DNA of 64,000 bases from an uncultured Cellulophaga sp. (GTDB lineage: Bacteria; Bacteroidota; Bacteroidia; Flavobacteriales; Flavobacteriaceae): contig CANMEI010000009.1 in assembly GCA_947496695.1 (NCBI GenBank), forward strand, positions 62,001 through 126,000, read 5' to 3'. Under the pieces are notes generated by a model. It made no database searches and had not been told where the DNA came from. It saw only the letters and a list, made by a program, of their open reading frames with translations. Positions 1-9,181 of the stretch are shown here, piece after piece (the first letter of the stretch is position 1; the number at the start of each line of letters is the position of its first letter). The position numbers and the translations under genes are program-made.

Positions 1-6
1 TAAACT

Positions 7-465
7 ATGGCCTTACCAAACATTTTTAATAAAGAAATTTCAAATGAAGTTATTAAGCGTACAAACAATTTAACTCCAAATACAAAAGCCAACTGGGGTA
101 AAATGAATGTGGGGCAAATGCTAGCACATTTAAGCGTAATGTATGAAATGGTTTATGATGATAAACATAAAAAGCCAAATGCTTTTATGAAGTTTATGCT
201 TAAATCGTTTATAAAGAATGCAGTAGTTAATGAAAAACCATATAAACGTAATTCTCAAACGGCACCTGTCTTTATTATTAAAGGAGAAAAAGATTTTGAA
301 ATAGAAAAGAATAGATTGATTGCGTATATAAACAAAACCCAAGAGTTAGGTGAAGCTACTTTTGATGGTAAAGAATCACATTCTTTTGGTGTGTTGAACA
401 AAACAGAATGGAATAATTTGTTTTATAAGCACATAGATCATCATTTAACGCAATTTGGAGTATAG
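7..465 (+). CDS. DUF1569 / DinB-like family protein
   Basis: A 152-residue soluble protein. It has the DUF1569 pattern: an N-terminal helix with NWGKMNVGQMLAHL (around residues 29-42) and a C-terminal FGVLNKTEWNNL followed by YKHIDHHLTQFGV. The spaced histidines (H41, and the KHxDHH group near the C-terminus) resemble the metal-binding histidines of the DinB/YfiT four-helix-bundle superfamily. The substrate is unknown; relatives are sometimes thiol-dependent transferases, which is only family inference. It converges with lptB (stop codons 3 bases apart), so it is an independent transcription unit whose promoter lies outside the window. Confidence 0.8.
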   Translation: MALPNIFNKEISNEVIKRTNNLTPNTKANWGKMNVGQMLAHLSVMYEMVYDDKHKKPNAFMKFMLKSFIKNAVVNEKPYKRNSQTAPVFIIKGEKDFEIEKNRLIAYINKTQELGEATFDGKESHSFGVLNKTEWNNLFYKHIDHHLTQFGV

Positions 466-468
466 TTT

Positions 469-1209
469 TTAGAAATCTAGCTTCTTTTTACGAAGCTCAA
501 AATTTTGACCTAAATATACTTTACGTACCATTTCATCAGCGGCTAAAACTTCAGGAGCACCAGATTTTAGAATGCCACCTTCAAACATTAGGTATGAGCG
601 TTCTGTAATAGCAAGTGTTTCTTGTACGTTGTGATCGGTAATTAGAATACCAATGTTTTTATCTTTAAGTTGAGCCACGATACGTTGAATATCTTCTACT
701 GCAACAGGGTCAACCCCTGCAAATGGCTCATCAAGTAGTATAAACTTAGGGTCAGTTGCTAATGCACGAGCAATTTCTGTACGTCTACGTTCACCTCCAG
801 AGAGTAAATCACCACGGTTTGTGCGAATATGCCCAAGGCTAAACTCTTCAATAAGAGACTCCATTTTCATGTGTTGCTCCTTTTTGCTAAGCTTGGTTAA
901 TTGTAACACACTTAAAATATTATCTTCAATACTTAATTTTCTAAATACAGAGGCTTCTTGAGCCAAATAGCCAATTCCATTTTGAGCTCTTTTGTACATC
1001 GGAAATTTTGTAATATCAGTGTCATCTAAATAAATATTACCGCCATTAGGTTTTACTAAACCTACAATCATATAAAATGAAGTAGTTTTACCAGCTCCGT
1101 TAGGGCCTAAAAGTCCTACGATTTCACCTTGGTTAACTTCAAGAGAAATTCCTCTTACTACTTGTCGTCCTCGGTAGGACTTCATTATATTATCTGCGCG
1201 TAACTTCAT
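469..1209 (-). CDS. lptB: LPS export ABC transporter ATP-binding protein LptB
   Basis: A 246-residue ABC ATPase without membrane segments. Walker [10 protein letters not shown] is at residues 35-43, signature LSGGE at 136-140, Walker B ILLDEP at 157-162 and the switch histidine at about 193 (TDHNV). Length and the EASVFRKLS stretch after the Q-loop (LAQEASVF) are typical of LptB rather than of generic transporters. LptB powers the LptFG complex that pulls lipopolysaccharide out of the inner membrane. The permease genes are not here; an OstA/LptA-like protein is encoded at 47777-49516. It is the last gene of the minus-strand run kdsD-tatC-lptB. Confidence 0.95.
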   Translation of the reverse strand: MKLRADNIMKSYRGRQVVRGISLEVNQGEIVGLLGPNGAGKTTSFYMIVGLVKPNGGNIYLDDTDITKFPMYKRAQNGIGYLAQEASVFRKLSIEDNILSVLQLTKLSKKEQHMKMESLIEEFSLGHIRTNRGDLLSGGERRRTEIARALATDPKFILLDEPFAGVDPVAVEDIQRIVAQLKDKNIGILITDHNVQETLAITERSYLMFEGGILKSGAPEVLAADEMVRKVYLGQNFELRKKKLDF

Positions 1210-1333
1210 TTAAATGAATTTCTGTATTGTTAAATTCGTATCAAATCTAAACTTAAAAGCTTATCAATAAAAGTAATTAGTTAATTTTTAACCATTATTA
1301 TAGAAATGGTGAATACTAATTCTTCTAAATTTA

Positions 1334-2167
1334 TTAAGCCTTTTTATTTTTCAATTTAGCTTCTTTTTTTGCCTCTTTTCGCAATACATATCCTGATATG
1401 TAAATACTAACTTGGTACAATATAATTATAGGAATCGATACAACTATTTGACTAGCAACATCTGGAGGCGTAATTACAGCGGATAAAATAAGAACAACAA
1501 CTAGTGCTATTTTTCTGTATTTCTTTAAAATTTCAGGAGTAACTAATCCTATTTTTGTCAAGAAAAATATTATAATAGGTAGTTCAAATATTACTCCACA
1601 AGCGATAACAGATGACCTTAATGTTGAAATATATGAGCTTAAATCAAACTCATTTTTTACTGTATCACTTACAGAATAAGTTCCTAAAAAGTTAATAGAT
1701 AAAGGTGCCACGATATAATAGCCAAATAAAACACCTAAAAAGAAAAGTAATGATGCTATAAAAATAAAACCTTTAGAGTTTTTACGTTCTTTTTCATACA
1801 AACCTGGACTAATAAACTTCCACATTTCGAATAAAATGTAAGGAAAAGCAATAATTACTCCAGCCCATATAGAAGTCCAGATATCCGCAGAAAACTGCCC
1901 TGCCATAGTTCTACTTTGTATGGTAAAAGGTAATGTTTCTGCACAGAAATCAGATTCCATATTAAAAAAAGTAGCAATATTGCAAAAGAACTCATAAGTA
2001 GCGAAGTTCATTCTACTAGGAGCAAAAATAATATTGTCAAAAATAAACCCACTTACCGCAAAAGCTATACAACCAATAATAACAACAGCTAAAGTAGATC
2101 GTATTAAATGCCAGCGTAATTCTTCTAGATGGTCTAAGAAAGACATCTCGTTTGCAGTTTCCTTCAT
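1334..2167 (-). CDS. tatC: Sec-independent protein translocase TatC
   Basis: A 277-residue polytopic membrane protein with about six hydrophobic segments. It opens with the conserved MSFLDHLEELRWHLIRS motif that forms the signal-peptide recognition surface, and has FEMWKFISPGLYEKER after the second segment and an FELPIIIFFLTKIGLVTPE stretch later, all TatC hallmarks. TatC binds twin-arginine signal peptides and with TatA exports folded proteins. The tail is lysine-rich (KKEAKKEAKLKNKKA). It lies 5 bases downstream of the kdsD-like gene, so the two are probably co-transcribed. The LD-carboxypeptidase at 5545-6624 has a twin-arginine leader and is a plausible client. Confidence 0.95.
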   Translation of the reverse strand: MKETANEMSFLDHLEELRWHLIRSTLAVVIIGCIAFAVSGFIFDNIIFAPSRMNFATYEFFCNIATFFNMESDFCAETLPFTIQSRTMAGQFSADIWTSIWAGVIIAFPYILFEMWKFISPGLYEKERKNSKGFIFIASLLFFLGVLFGYYIVAPLSINFLGTYSVSDTVKNEFDLSSYISTLRSSVIACGVIFELPIIIFFLTKIGLVTPEILKKYRKIALVVVLILSAVITPPDVASQIVVSIPIIILYQVSIYISGYVLRKEAKKEAKLKNKKA

Positions 2168-2172
2168 TTGTA

Positions 2173-3138
2173 TTATAAAATTCCTTCGTTTATTAAATTA
2201 TGAATGTGAACAACACCCATATACTTGCCGTTTTCAATAGCTAAAACTTGTGATATATTTTTTTCTTGCATTAACTCTAATGCTTTTATAGCCAATGTAT
2301 CATTAGCTATAGTTTTTGGATTTGAACTCATGATATCTTTAGCAGTTAGCCCACCAATAATATCATGTTTATTTAGCATTCTTCTAATATCGCCATCAGT
2401 AACTATGCCTACTATTTTTCCGTTGTCAAGTACGGCAGTTACACCAAGCATTTTTTTAGATATTTCAACAATAACGGTTTTTACATCGGCATTGATATCT
2501 ACTTCTGGTTTTAGATTTTTTTCAGCAATATCAGCAACTCTTAAATATAAGCGTTTCCCTAAAGTTCCTCCAGGGTGGTATTTAGCAAAATCTTTACTAC
2601 TAAAGCCTCTTAACTCTAGTAAGCAAACAGCAATAGCATCGCCAATAACTAATTGGGCAGTAGTACTAGTTGTTGGGGCTAAATTATTAGGGCAAGCTTC
2701 TTTTTCAACATAAGTGTTTAAAACAAAATCAGCCTGTTTTGCTAATGATGATTCTAAATTACCCGTCATTGCAATTAAGGTATTGCCACCTTTTTTTATA
2801 AGAGGAATCAACATTTTTATTTCAGGAGTATTACCACTATTTGAAATGCATATAACAGTATCATGCTCTTGAATAGTACCTAAATCTCCATGAATAGCAT
2901 CTGCGGCATGCATAAAAATAGCCGGTGTGCCAGTAGAATTTAAAGTGGCAACTATTTTTGAAGCAATAAGCGCACTTTTTCCAATCCCTGAAATGACAAT
3001 TCTACCTGTTGAACGGATAATGTGTTTTACCGCATCAGAAAATTTATCGTCTAAAAGAGTAGAGAGGTTTTGAATTGCATTAGCTTCATTTTCAATGGTT
3101 CTCTTAGCTATTTCGAGTATTGCAGTATTGTTTTTCAA
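2173..3138 (-). CDS. kdsD: KpsF/GutQ-family arabinose 5-phosphate isomerase (SIS + two CBS)
   Basis: A 321-residue protein with an N-terminal SIS sugar-isomerase domain (about 35-170; SGIGKSALIASKI, FMHAADAIHGDLG, CISNSGNTPEI) and two C-terminal CBS domains (about 205-260 and 270-321). This is the KdsD/KpsF architecture. These enzymes interconvert ribulose 5-phosphate and arabinose 5-phosphate, the first step towards the lipopolysaccharide sugar Kdo. Presence next to lptB and tatC fits an envelope role. The upstream 208-base gap to divergent recQ has a TAATTTTG string on the minus strand that resembles the Bacteroidota -7 element TAnnTTTG. Confidence 0.92.
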   Translation of the reverse strand: MKNNTAILEIAKRTIENEANAIQNLSTLLDDKFSDAVKHIIRSTGRIVISGIGKSALIASKIVATLNSTGTPAIFMHAADAIHGDLGTIQEHDTVICISNSGNTPEIKMLIPLIKKGGNTLIAMTGNLESSLAKQADFVLNTYVEKEACPNNLAPTTSTTAQLVIGDAIAVCLLELRGFSSKDFAKYHPGGTLGKRLYLRVADIAEKNLKPEVDINADVKTVIVEISKKMLGVTAVLDNGKIVGIVTDGDIRRMLNKHDIIGGLTAKDIMSSNPKTIANDTLAIKALELMQEKNISQVLAIENGKYMGVVHIHNLINEGIL

Positions 3139-3346
3139 TGTTATTTTTTCAGTTATCTGATTGTATTCCTAAAAGAATGTCTTATATTTAGTTACAAAAT
3201 TACATAAACTATATGTTATAGTATATTTAAAATTATTTAAAGTAGCTTTTTGTTATGTAATAATTTTTATCTTGCTTTTAACGTTTGAGAAATTAGATTG
3301 GTTTTTTCTAATTTTATTGTAAGCCATATTAATAGTTTAATACATT

Positions 3347-5548
3347 ATGAGTTTGAGTGATATTGATTTGCATTCTTCACTAAAAAAATATTTCGGTTTT
3401 TCTAAGTTTAAAGGACTTCAAGAGGGTGTAGTAAAAAGCATTCTAGATGGGAAAAATTGTTTTGTGATAATGCCAACAGGCGGCGGAAAATCTCTTTGTT
3501 ATCAATTACCAGCTTTAATGCAAGAAGGTACAGCAATTGTTGTTTCACCACTAATTGCATTAATGAAAAATCAAGTTGACGCCATACGTGGTGTCTCTTC
3601 TGAAGTAGGAATTGCTCATGTTTTAAATTCCTCTTTAACAAAAACGGAAATTAAGCAAGTAAAGAGTGATATTACTAATGGTATAACAAAACTATTGTAT
3701 GTTGCTCCAGAATCATTAACTAAGAATGAGTATGTTGAGTTTTTACAATCGGTAAAAATCTCATTTGTAGCGGTTGATGAAGCTCACTGTATTTCAGAAT
3801 GGGGGCACGACTTTAGACCAGAATATAGAAATTTAAAAACTATTATTGCTAGGTTGGGTGATAATATTCCTGTTATAGGTTTAACAGCAACAGCAACACC
3901 AAAAGTTCAAGAAGATATTATTAAAAATTTGGGTATTGGTGATGCGGATTTGTTTAAAGCATCATTTAATAGGCCTAATTTATTTTATGAAGTACGGCCT
4001 AAGACTCAAAATATAGAAGCTGATATTATTCGTTTTGTGAAACAGAATTCGGGTAAATCAGGCATTATATATTGTTTAAGCAGAAAAAAAGTTGAAGAAT
4101 TAGCGCAAGTACTTCAGGTAAACGGAGTAAGTGCAGTACCCTACCACGCAGGTTTTGATACCAAAACACGATCTAAATATCAAGATATGTTTTTGATGGA
4201 AGATGTTGATGTTGTGGTAGCAACAATAGCTTTTGGTATGGGAATAGACAAGCCTGATGTTAGGTTTGTAATACATAATGATATTCCTAAAAGTATAGAA
4301 AGTTACTACCAAGAAACAGGTAGAGCCGGTAGAGATGGTGGTGAAGGTCATTGTTTAGCATTTTATTCGTATAAAGACATTGAAAAACTTGAAAAATTCA
4401 TGTCAGGCAAACCAGTTGCAGAGCAAGAAATAGGAAATGCATTGTTGCAAGAGATGGTTGCTTATGCTGAAACATCTATGTCTCGTAGAAAATTTATTCT
4501 TCATTATTTCGGAGAAGAATTTGATGAAGTGAACGGTGAGGGTGCTAAAATGGATGATAATACTAAAAACCCTAAAGATAAGGAGGAAGCTAAAGATGAT
4601 TTAGTTAAAGTTATTCAGGTGGTGAAAGGCACTATGGAGAAATTCAAATCTAAAGAAATAGTAAAAGTACTTACAGGTAAAGTAAATGCTATTATATCAT
4701 CACATAAAACAAACGAAAAACCATTTTTTGGTATAGGTAAAGATAAAGATAGTGAGCATTGGATGGCTCTAGTTCGTCAAGGATTAGTGGCTGGTTTTTT
4801 GAAAAAAGAAATTGAACAATATGGAATTTTACGTGTAACTGAACAAGGGCACTCGTTTTTAGAAAATCCGGTTTCATTTATGATGACGAAAGATCATGTG
4901 TACAACCAAGCAGCAGATGATGCTATTGTAAGTGCTGCAAAAACTAGTGGTGGTGTTGCTGATGAAAAATTGCTAAAAACACTTAAAGATTTACGTAAAA
5001 AAGAAGGGCAAAAATTAGGTGTACCTCCTTTTGTAATATTCCAAGATCCATCGTTGCAAGATATGGCACTTAAATATCCAATCTCTATTGAAGAATTGGT
5101 TAATATACATGGTGTAGGTGAGGGGAAAGCTAAAAAGTATGGCCAACCTTTTGTTTCGTTTATAAAACAATATGTAGAGGATAATGATATTATTAGGCCA
5201 GATGATTTAGTAGTAAAAAGTACAGGAGCTAATTCGGCATTAAAACTGTACGTAATTCAAAATGTAGACCGTAAGTTACCATTAGATGATATTGCATCAG
5301 CAAAAGGATTAGAGATTCCTGAGTTAATCCGTGAAATGGAGCAGATTGTTTATAGCGGAACAAAATTAAATATAAGTTATTGGATTGATGAGGTTTTAGA
5401 TGAAGACCAACAAGAAGAATTGCATGAGTATTTTTTAGAAGCTGAATCTGATAAAATTAGTGATGCCATAGATGAGTTTGATGGTGATTATGAAGATGAA
5501 GAATTACGATTATATCGTATTAAGTTTATTAGTGAAGTTGCAAATTAA
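3347..5548 (+). CDS. recQ: ATP-dependent DNA helicase RecQ (zinc cysteines absent)
   Basis: A 733-residue superfamily 2 helicase. It has Walker A PTGGGKS (about 43-49), DEAH box (144-147), GLTATAT motif III and the ETGRAGRDGG motif VI. A C-terminal HRDC-like domain (LGVPPFVIFQDPSLQDMAL ... IHGVGEGKAKKYG) and a further acidic tail follow. RecQ unwinds 3'-5' at recombination and replication forks. Odd point: the RecQ zinc site (CRR...CxxCxxC in E. coli) reads SRRKFILHYFGEEFDEVNGEGAK from about residue 379, with all four cysteines missing. The reading frame is otherwise intact, so this is not decay. It is divergent from kdsD and overlaps the convergent LD-carboxypeptidase by 4 bases. Confidence 0.95.
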   Translation: MSLSDIDLHSSLKKYFGFSKFKGLQEGVVKSILDGKNCFVIMPTGGGKSLCYQLPALMQEGTAIVVSPLIALMKNQVDAIRGVSSEVGIAHVLNSSLTKTEIKQVKSDITNGITKLLYVAPESLTKNEYVEFLQSVKISFVAVDEAHCISEWGHDFRPEYRNLKTIIARLGDNIPVIGLTATATPKVQEDIIKNLGIGDADLFKASFNRPNLFYEVRPKTQNIEADIIRFVKQNSGKSGIIYCLSRKKVEELAQVLQVNGVSAVPYHAGFDTKTRSKYQDMFLMEDVDVVVATIAFGMGIDKPDVRFVIHNDIPKSIESYYQETGRAGRDGGEGHCLAFYSYKDIEKLEKFMSGKPVAEQEIGNALLQEMVAYAETSMSRRKFILHYFGEEFDEVNGEGAKMDDNTKNPKDKEEAKDDLVKVIQVVKGTMEKFKSKEIVKVLTGKVNAIISSHKTNEKPFFGIGKDKDSEHWMALVRQGLVAGFLKKEIEQYGILRVTEQGHSFLENPVSFMMTKDHVYNQAADDAIVSAAKTSGGVADEKLLKTLKDLRKKEGQKLGVPPFVIFQDPSLQDMALKYPISIEELVNIHGVGEGKAKKYGQPFVSFIKQYVEDNDIIRPDDLVVKSTGANSALKLYVIQNVDRKLPLDDIASAKGLEIPELIREMEQIVYSGTKLNISYWIDEVLDEDQQEELHEYFLEAESDKISDAIDEFDGDYEDEELRLYRIKFISEVAN

Positions 5549-6624
5549 AAAACGGCTTTTTCTAACAATTTCAGAGTCATTTTATCAGCATTAAAATTTG
5601 CATTAATACCTATCGGGATGGTAAAGTTATTGGTAACATGACCAAAACTCATTCCGTATACAGCAGGGATATTTAAATGCTGTATTCTGTCTAAGATAAC
5701 CTCCCTTAAAGTGAAACTGCCGGGTTGTGGTTTTTTATCACAACCTATGCAAACACCAATCATAATTCCAGAGGCGTTTTTAAAAGTTTTGCCCTCAATA
5801 AGTTGTGTGAGCATACGATCTATTCGGTATGGAGATTCTTCAACATCTTCAATAAATACAATTTTATTGGTAAAATCAATTTCATCTTCAGTGCCAATTA
5901 ATGCATTGATAAGCGTTAAGCTACCACCAACTAATTTTCCTATTGCTGTTCCTGATGTTATAGTGTATCTATCAAATTCAGGGTTATTTAATTCTTCACT
6001 ATTAGCATCAAAAACAACGTTTTCAATAAGTGTGTTACTTTTTGGGTTTACAAGTATATTATCAAGTTGCTGTATAGAGTATTTATCATCTAATGTGCTA
6101 CCCACAGGACCATGAAAAGTAATTAAACCAGTTTTTTGATATATTCCATTAAGTAAAGCAGTAATATCACTAAAACCAATTAACGCTTTTGGATTGTTTT
6201 TAATATTATCATAATCTATCATTTGCATTATTCTAGTGCAACCATAACCACCTCGTGCACAAAGTATGGCATCAACTTTTTGGTTTGCAAACATCTCGTT
6301 TAGGTCGTCAGCTCTTTCTTGATCTGTATTGCTAAAATAGCCATAATTCCAAGTAATTCTATCTGTGTGATATGGTACAAACCCCATATCTATTAATGTG
6401 GATTTAGCATGTTCTAAAACTTCTTTTTTTATTGCATAACCAGGAGCAATTAAACCAATAGTATCTCCTTTCTTTAATTTTTTTGGTTTGATAATTTTAT
6501 GAGTTGTAGAATTACTTTTTTCAGAAGCTAAAACAGAAATAGGTAGTAGAGAAGTAACTGAAATACCAAATAAATTTGTAAAGAAATTTCTTCGTGATTT
6601 TGTTTTTTTAGCCTTTTTTTTCAT
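5545..6624 (-). CDS. LD-carboxypeptidase (peptidase S66) with twin-arginine leader
   Basis: A 359-residue protein of the LdcA/MccF S66 family. The core begins around residue 48 (LKKGDTIGLIAPG) and has the nucleophile elbow GFSDITALL and the C-terminal GMSFGHVTNNFTIPIG with the catalytic histidine. The family cleaves the L-D peptide bond of recycled murein tetrapeptides or, in MccF relatives, peptide-nucleotide antibiotics. The N-terminus is lysine-rich, then SRRNFF, then a hydrophobic segment ending ISVLASEKS, which reads as a Tat signal peptide. The protein is thus predicted to fold inside and be exported, which is unusual because classic LdcA is cytoplasmic. Confidence 0.88.
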   Translation of the reverse strand: MKKKAKKTKSRRNFFTNLFGISVTSLLPISVLASEKSNSTTHKIIKPKKLKKGDTIGLIAPGYAIKKEVLEHAKSTLIDMGFVPYHTDRITWNYGYFSNTDQERADDLNEMFANQKVDAILCARGGYGCTRIMQMIDYDNIKNNPKALIGFSDITALLNGIYQKTGLITFHGPVGSTLDDKYSIQQLDNILVNPKSNTLIENVVFDANSEELNNPEFDRYTITSGTAIGKLVGGSLTLINALIGTEDEIDFTNKIVFIEDVEESPYRIDRMLTQLIEGKTFKNASGIMIGVCIGCDKKPQPGSFTLREVILDRIQHLNIPAVYGMSFGHVTNNFTIPIGINANFNADKMTLKLLEKAVF

Positions 6625-6633
6625 AATTAATAG

Positions 6634-7137
6634 TTATGCGTCTTTTAATTGTAATTGAAGAAAATGTAGATCTAACCATTTGTCAAACTTAAAACCTACT
6701 TCTTTAAAAATCCCTACAGTTGTAAATCCAAATTTTTCATGAAATTGTACACTAGCTTTGTTTGAAGCATCAACACCAGCAATCATTACATGGTAATTTT
6801 GTTTTTTTGCTGATTTAATTAAATGGTTTAGCAAAAGTTTTCCGATACCTTTACCACGGCCATTTTTATGTACATAAATAGAGTGTTCTACACTATATTT
6901 AAAACCTTGAAATGCTCGGAATATTCCGTAAGTACCATAGCCAATTACTTCATTATTTTCAGTTGCGACAAAAATTGGATAACCATCTTCTTTTTTTTTA
7001 TGAAACCAATTTAATTGTTGCTCATAAGTTCTGGCATCATAATCATACACAACGGTAGCATTTAGAATTTCATGATTGATAATTTCTAAAATTTTCTGAA
7101 CATCTTTTTGTTCTGCCTCACGAATTAGTACTGCCAT
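6634..7137 (-). CDS. GNAT N-acetyltransferase, phosphinothricin-acetyltransferase-like
   Basis: A 167-residue GNAT domain protein. Acetyl-CoA binding motif A reads HKNGRGKGIGKLLLNHLI and the C-terminal block is QFHEKFGFTTVGIFKEVGFKFDKWLDLHFLQLQL, the typical ending of the Pat/YwnH subgroup. The start is EAEQKDVQKILEIIN, also typical. The subgroup acetylates amino groups of small molecules such as phosphinothricin or methionine sulfoximine; the true substrate here is unknown. It lies 9 bases upstream of the LD-carboxypeptidase gene on the same strand and may be co-transcribed with it. Confidence 0.88.
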   Translation of the reverse strand: MAVLIREAEQKDVQKILEIINHEILNATVVYDYDARTYEQQLNWFHKKKEDGYPIFVATENNEVIGYGTYGIFRAFQGFKYSVEHSIYVHKNGRGKGIGKLLLNHLIKSAKKQNYHVMIAGVDASNKASVQFHEKFGFTTVGIFKEVGFKFDKWLDLHFLQLQLKDA

Positions 7138-7205
7138 TATATTTAATTGAAGTAAGAAATTTAAAATTACAAAACTTTATCTTTTTAAAATGATATGGCT
7201 TTGCC

Positions 7206-8051
7206 TTAAAATATAAATTTGATTAGTAAAAATATAATAAGAACGGGAATTAGAATTGATATTAAAATAAGTGTGTTGGTGTCATAACCAGAGCTCCAAG
7301 TTTTTATATTTTGTGATTTGTAAAAATTATCTTTATCTAAACCATTTCCTTTTTTAAATGTAGTTTCATCATGTTTGTAAATTAGAGAATCATTTGGTAG
7401 AAGCTCCTTATAGGTTTGAAAATGTTTGTCATTAGTAAGTAGTTCTCTAAATTTCTCCATTACTTCTTTACCTGGTTTCCTTTTATAACTTTTTCCAAAT
7501 ACGGCTTTTGTTACTGCTCGCATATATAAAGGTGGCCCTAAATGAAATACACCTCTGGGGTTAAGTAGCATTCTTTTTTTTAAATTACGATCAATTACTT
7601 TTTTGAAAATAGGATTTCCCTTAGCGCTAATCATAATATCTTGAGAAAAATCTACATCTTGGTAGGTTGGTAATATACATTTTGAGTCCTTTTTAATAAT
7701 ATCATCAAAAGGAATATTGCAATACCTATCAATATCTACATAAATGCCACCTTCATTATAAATTTTAAGTAAACGCCATAAATCTACTTTTTCAACAATT
7801 TTCTTGTTTTTAATTTTTATATAATCCCAACTTTTTAAATGTTCTTTTAAGTAAATTTCAATATCATCATCATCACTAATCTCTAAAGTATAACCAGGAT
7901 TTAATTCTTTTAAATTAGTAATACCATTTAAAATTACAGGAGATTGATTGTTTAAAATATCTTTAGTTTTCCATGAAATATAAATAATTTTAGGAATAGC
8001 ATCGAGTGCAGATAAATCTATTTTAATAACTATTTGGTCATTTTTACTCAT
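7206..8051 (-). CDS. Glycosyltransferase with DXD motif (GT32-like), C-terminal membrane anchor
   Basis: A 281-residue protein. IPKIIYISWKTKD near the N-terminus, then LWRLLKIYNEGGIYVDIDRYCNIPFDDI, match the Gly_transf_sug (DXD) family related to Och1 and capsular polysaccharide transferases; VDID is the metal- and nucleotide-sugar-binding DXD motif. The last 20 or so residues (LILISILIPVLIIFLLIKFIF) form one hydrophobic helix, so the enzyme is probably tail-anchored with the catalytic domain in the cytoplasm. The sugar and acceptor are unknown. The gene is followed upstream by unrelated small genes, so no polysaccharide cluster is evident. Confidence 0.8.
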   Translation of the reverse strand: MSKNDQIVIKIDLSALDAIPKIIYISWKTKDILNNQSPVILNGITNLKELNPGYTLEISDDDDIEIYLKEHLKSWDYIKIKNKKIVEKVDLWRLLKIYNEGGIYVDIDRYCNIPFDDIIKKDSKCILPTYQDVDFSQDIMISAKGNPIFKKVIDRNLKKRMLLNPRGVFHLGPPLYMRAVTKAVFGKSYKRKPGKEVMEKFRELLTNDKHFQTYKELLPNDSLIYKHDETTFKKGNGLDKDNFYKSQNIKTWSSGYDTNTLILISILIPVLIIFLLIKFIF

Positions 8052-8079
8052 TAAATATTGTACTTAATTAATTTGAAGT

Positions 8080-8436
8080 TTACTCTGTAATTTTCAAGCC
8101 TAATTCTTCTTCCAACTGTTTTTTACGTGTCTCAAGCTTTTTAAGTCTTTTTTCATCTTGGCGTTTCCAAATAAAATGAGCTAATATACATGTTGAAAAG
8201 TATAGGCAAGCAGTTAATATACCAAATTGTTTGTAGCTAAGCCCACTCAAAACTAAAACTGATTTATAACCAGAAATACTATTTCCACCTGAGTAATTAG
8301 GTACTAATATTGAAAAAATAATTCCAAAACCAATTACTTTCCATTTATTCTTTAAAAGATAATTAGATTGTTTATGCGTACTCTTAATTTTTCCTTTTAT
8401 AGCACTAAGTTCTTTCTCTTTATAATAACGTAACAT
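8080..8436 (-). CDS. Small membrane protein with C-terminal coiled coil
   Basis: 118 residues, no family recognised. A basic N-terminus (KEKELSAIKGKIKSTHKQ) leads to a hydrophobic segment around residues 33-46 and a second around 75-90. A charged heptad-like tail (KRQDEKRLKKLETRKKQLEEELGL) is likely to form a coiled coil. It lies on the same strand as, and 28 bases from, the glycosyltransferase gene. Function cannot be assigned. Confidence 0.6.
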   Translation of the reverse strand: MLRYYKEKELSAIKGKIKSTHKQSNYLLKNKWKVIGFGIIFSILVPNYSGGNSISGYKSVLVLSGLSYKQFGILTACLYFSTCILAHFIWKRQDEKRLKKLETRKKQLEEELGLKITE

Positions 8437-8456
8437 AAATAAAAGGTGATTTATAA

Positions 8457-8678
8457 CTATAATGCTTCTTTTTGAATCATACTCTTAATCTTAATAGCTT
8501 TTTCAAAATGATTAAGTTGGTGTGTTTTAATCCACCAAGTTGCTACTTCCATCAATAATTCAGGGTTGTCGTTTTTATTAGCAAAAAAAGCGTAAAAGGA
8601 GAGACCAACGTTCTCTCCTTTTTTAGAAATTTTTTCATCACAGATAGAAAGTATTTTTTGACAGATAATTTTATCCAT
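8457..8678 (-). CDS. Small conserved-looking soluble protein, possibly DUF6500-like
   Basis: 73 residues, helical, with KGENVGLSFYAFFANKNDNPELL followed by ATWWIKTHQLNHFEKAIKIK. This pattern recalls a short family that I associate, without certainty, with DUF6500. No catalytic motif or membrane segment is seen. It sits 7 bases downstream of the GNAT gene at 8686-9147 and is probably translated from the same message. Role unknown. Confidence 0.6.
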   Translation of the reverse strand: MDKIICQKILSICDEKISKKGENVGLSFYAFFANKNDNPELLMEVATWWIKTHQLNHFEKAIKIKSMIQKEAL

Positions 8679-8685
8679 ATATTCT

Positions 8686-9147
8686 TTAATTTTGGGCTAA
8701 TACTTTTTTAAAACAAATACTATTTGTTGCTTTTATATACTCGCCAAAATTAGGTGTCATTTTATATTTGTTTTTTTCGTAAAAAGCGATAGCGTAAGGT
8801 TTGTCTTTAAGGGTTTCTAAAATACATTTTTGATATCCTAATTCACTACTCCAGCTTTCTAATTCTTTTAAAAGTATTGATGCAATTCCTTTCCCACGAT
8901 ATGCTGGTAGAACATGCATTCTTTTAATTTCAATTTCTTTATCTGAAAAAGCTTTAATTCCTCCGCAACCTATACAGTTTTGATGTTCATCATAGGCAAT
9001 TACGGTATGTTTAATATGATTAATATTGTTTAATTCACCATAGAACAATTTTTCTTCTTTGTAGTAATTGCTTAAGTCTGTATCTAATTCTTTAACCAGT
9101 TTTTTGAAATCTTGATTGTCAGAGTTTGTTCTTTTGATTTTTATCAT
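8686..9147 (-). CDS. GNAT family N-acetyltransferase
   Basis: 153 residues with a clear GNAT core: CIGCGGIKAFSDKEIEIKRMHV followed by motif A LPAYRGKGIASILLKELE, and then the C-terminal YAIAFYEKNKYKMTPNFGEY. The acetyl-CoA pyrophosphate loop is R-G-K-G-I-A. No substrate can be inferred. It is unlike the Pat-type GNAT at 6634-7137, so the two are not recent duplicates. Confidence 0.85.
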   Translation of the reverse strand: MIKIKRTNSDNQDFKKLVKELDTDLSNYYKEEKLFYGELNNINHIKHTVIAYDEHQNCIGCGGIKAFSDKEIEIKRMHVLPAYRGKGIASILLKELESWSSELGYQKCILETLKDKPYAIAFYEKNKYKMTPNFGEYIKATNSICFKKVLAQN

Positions 9148-9181
9148 TAAAGTTTTTTAGACGAATAAAATAGTAACAAAT

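Noticed and set aside
5711..6115. 134-codon plus-strand frame and similar long antisense frames (2225-2713, 21805-22107, 47783-48028)
   Set aside because: They are antisense to well-supported genes, have no domain patterns and are expected by chance from codon use.
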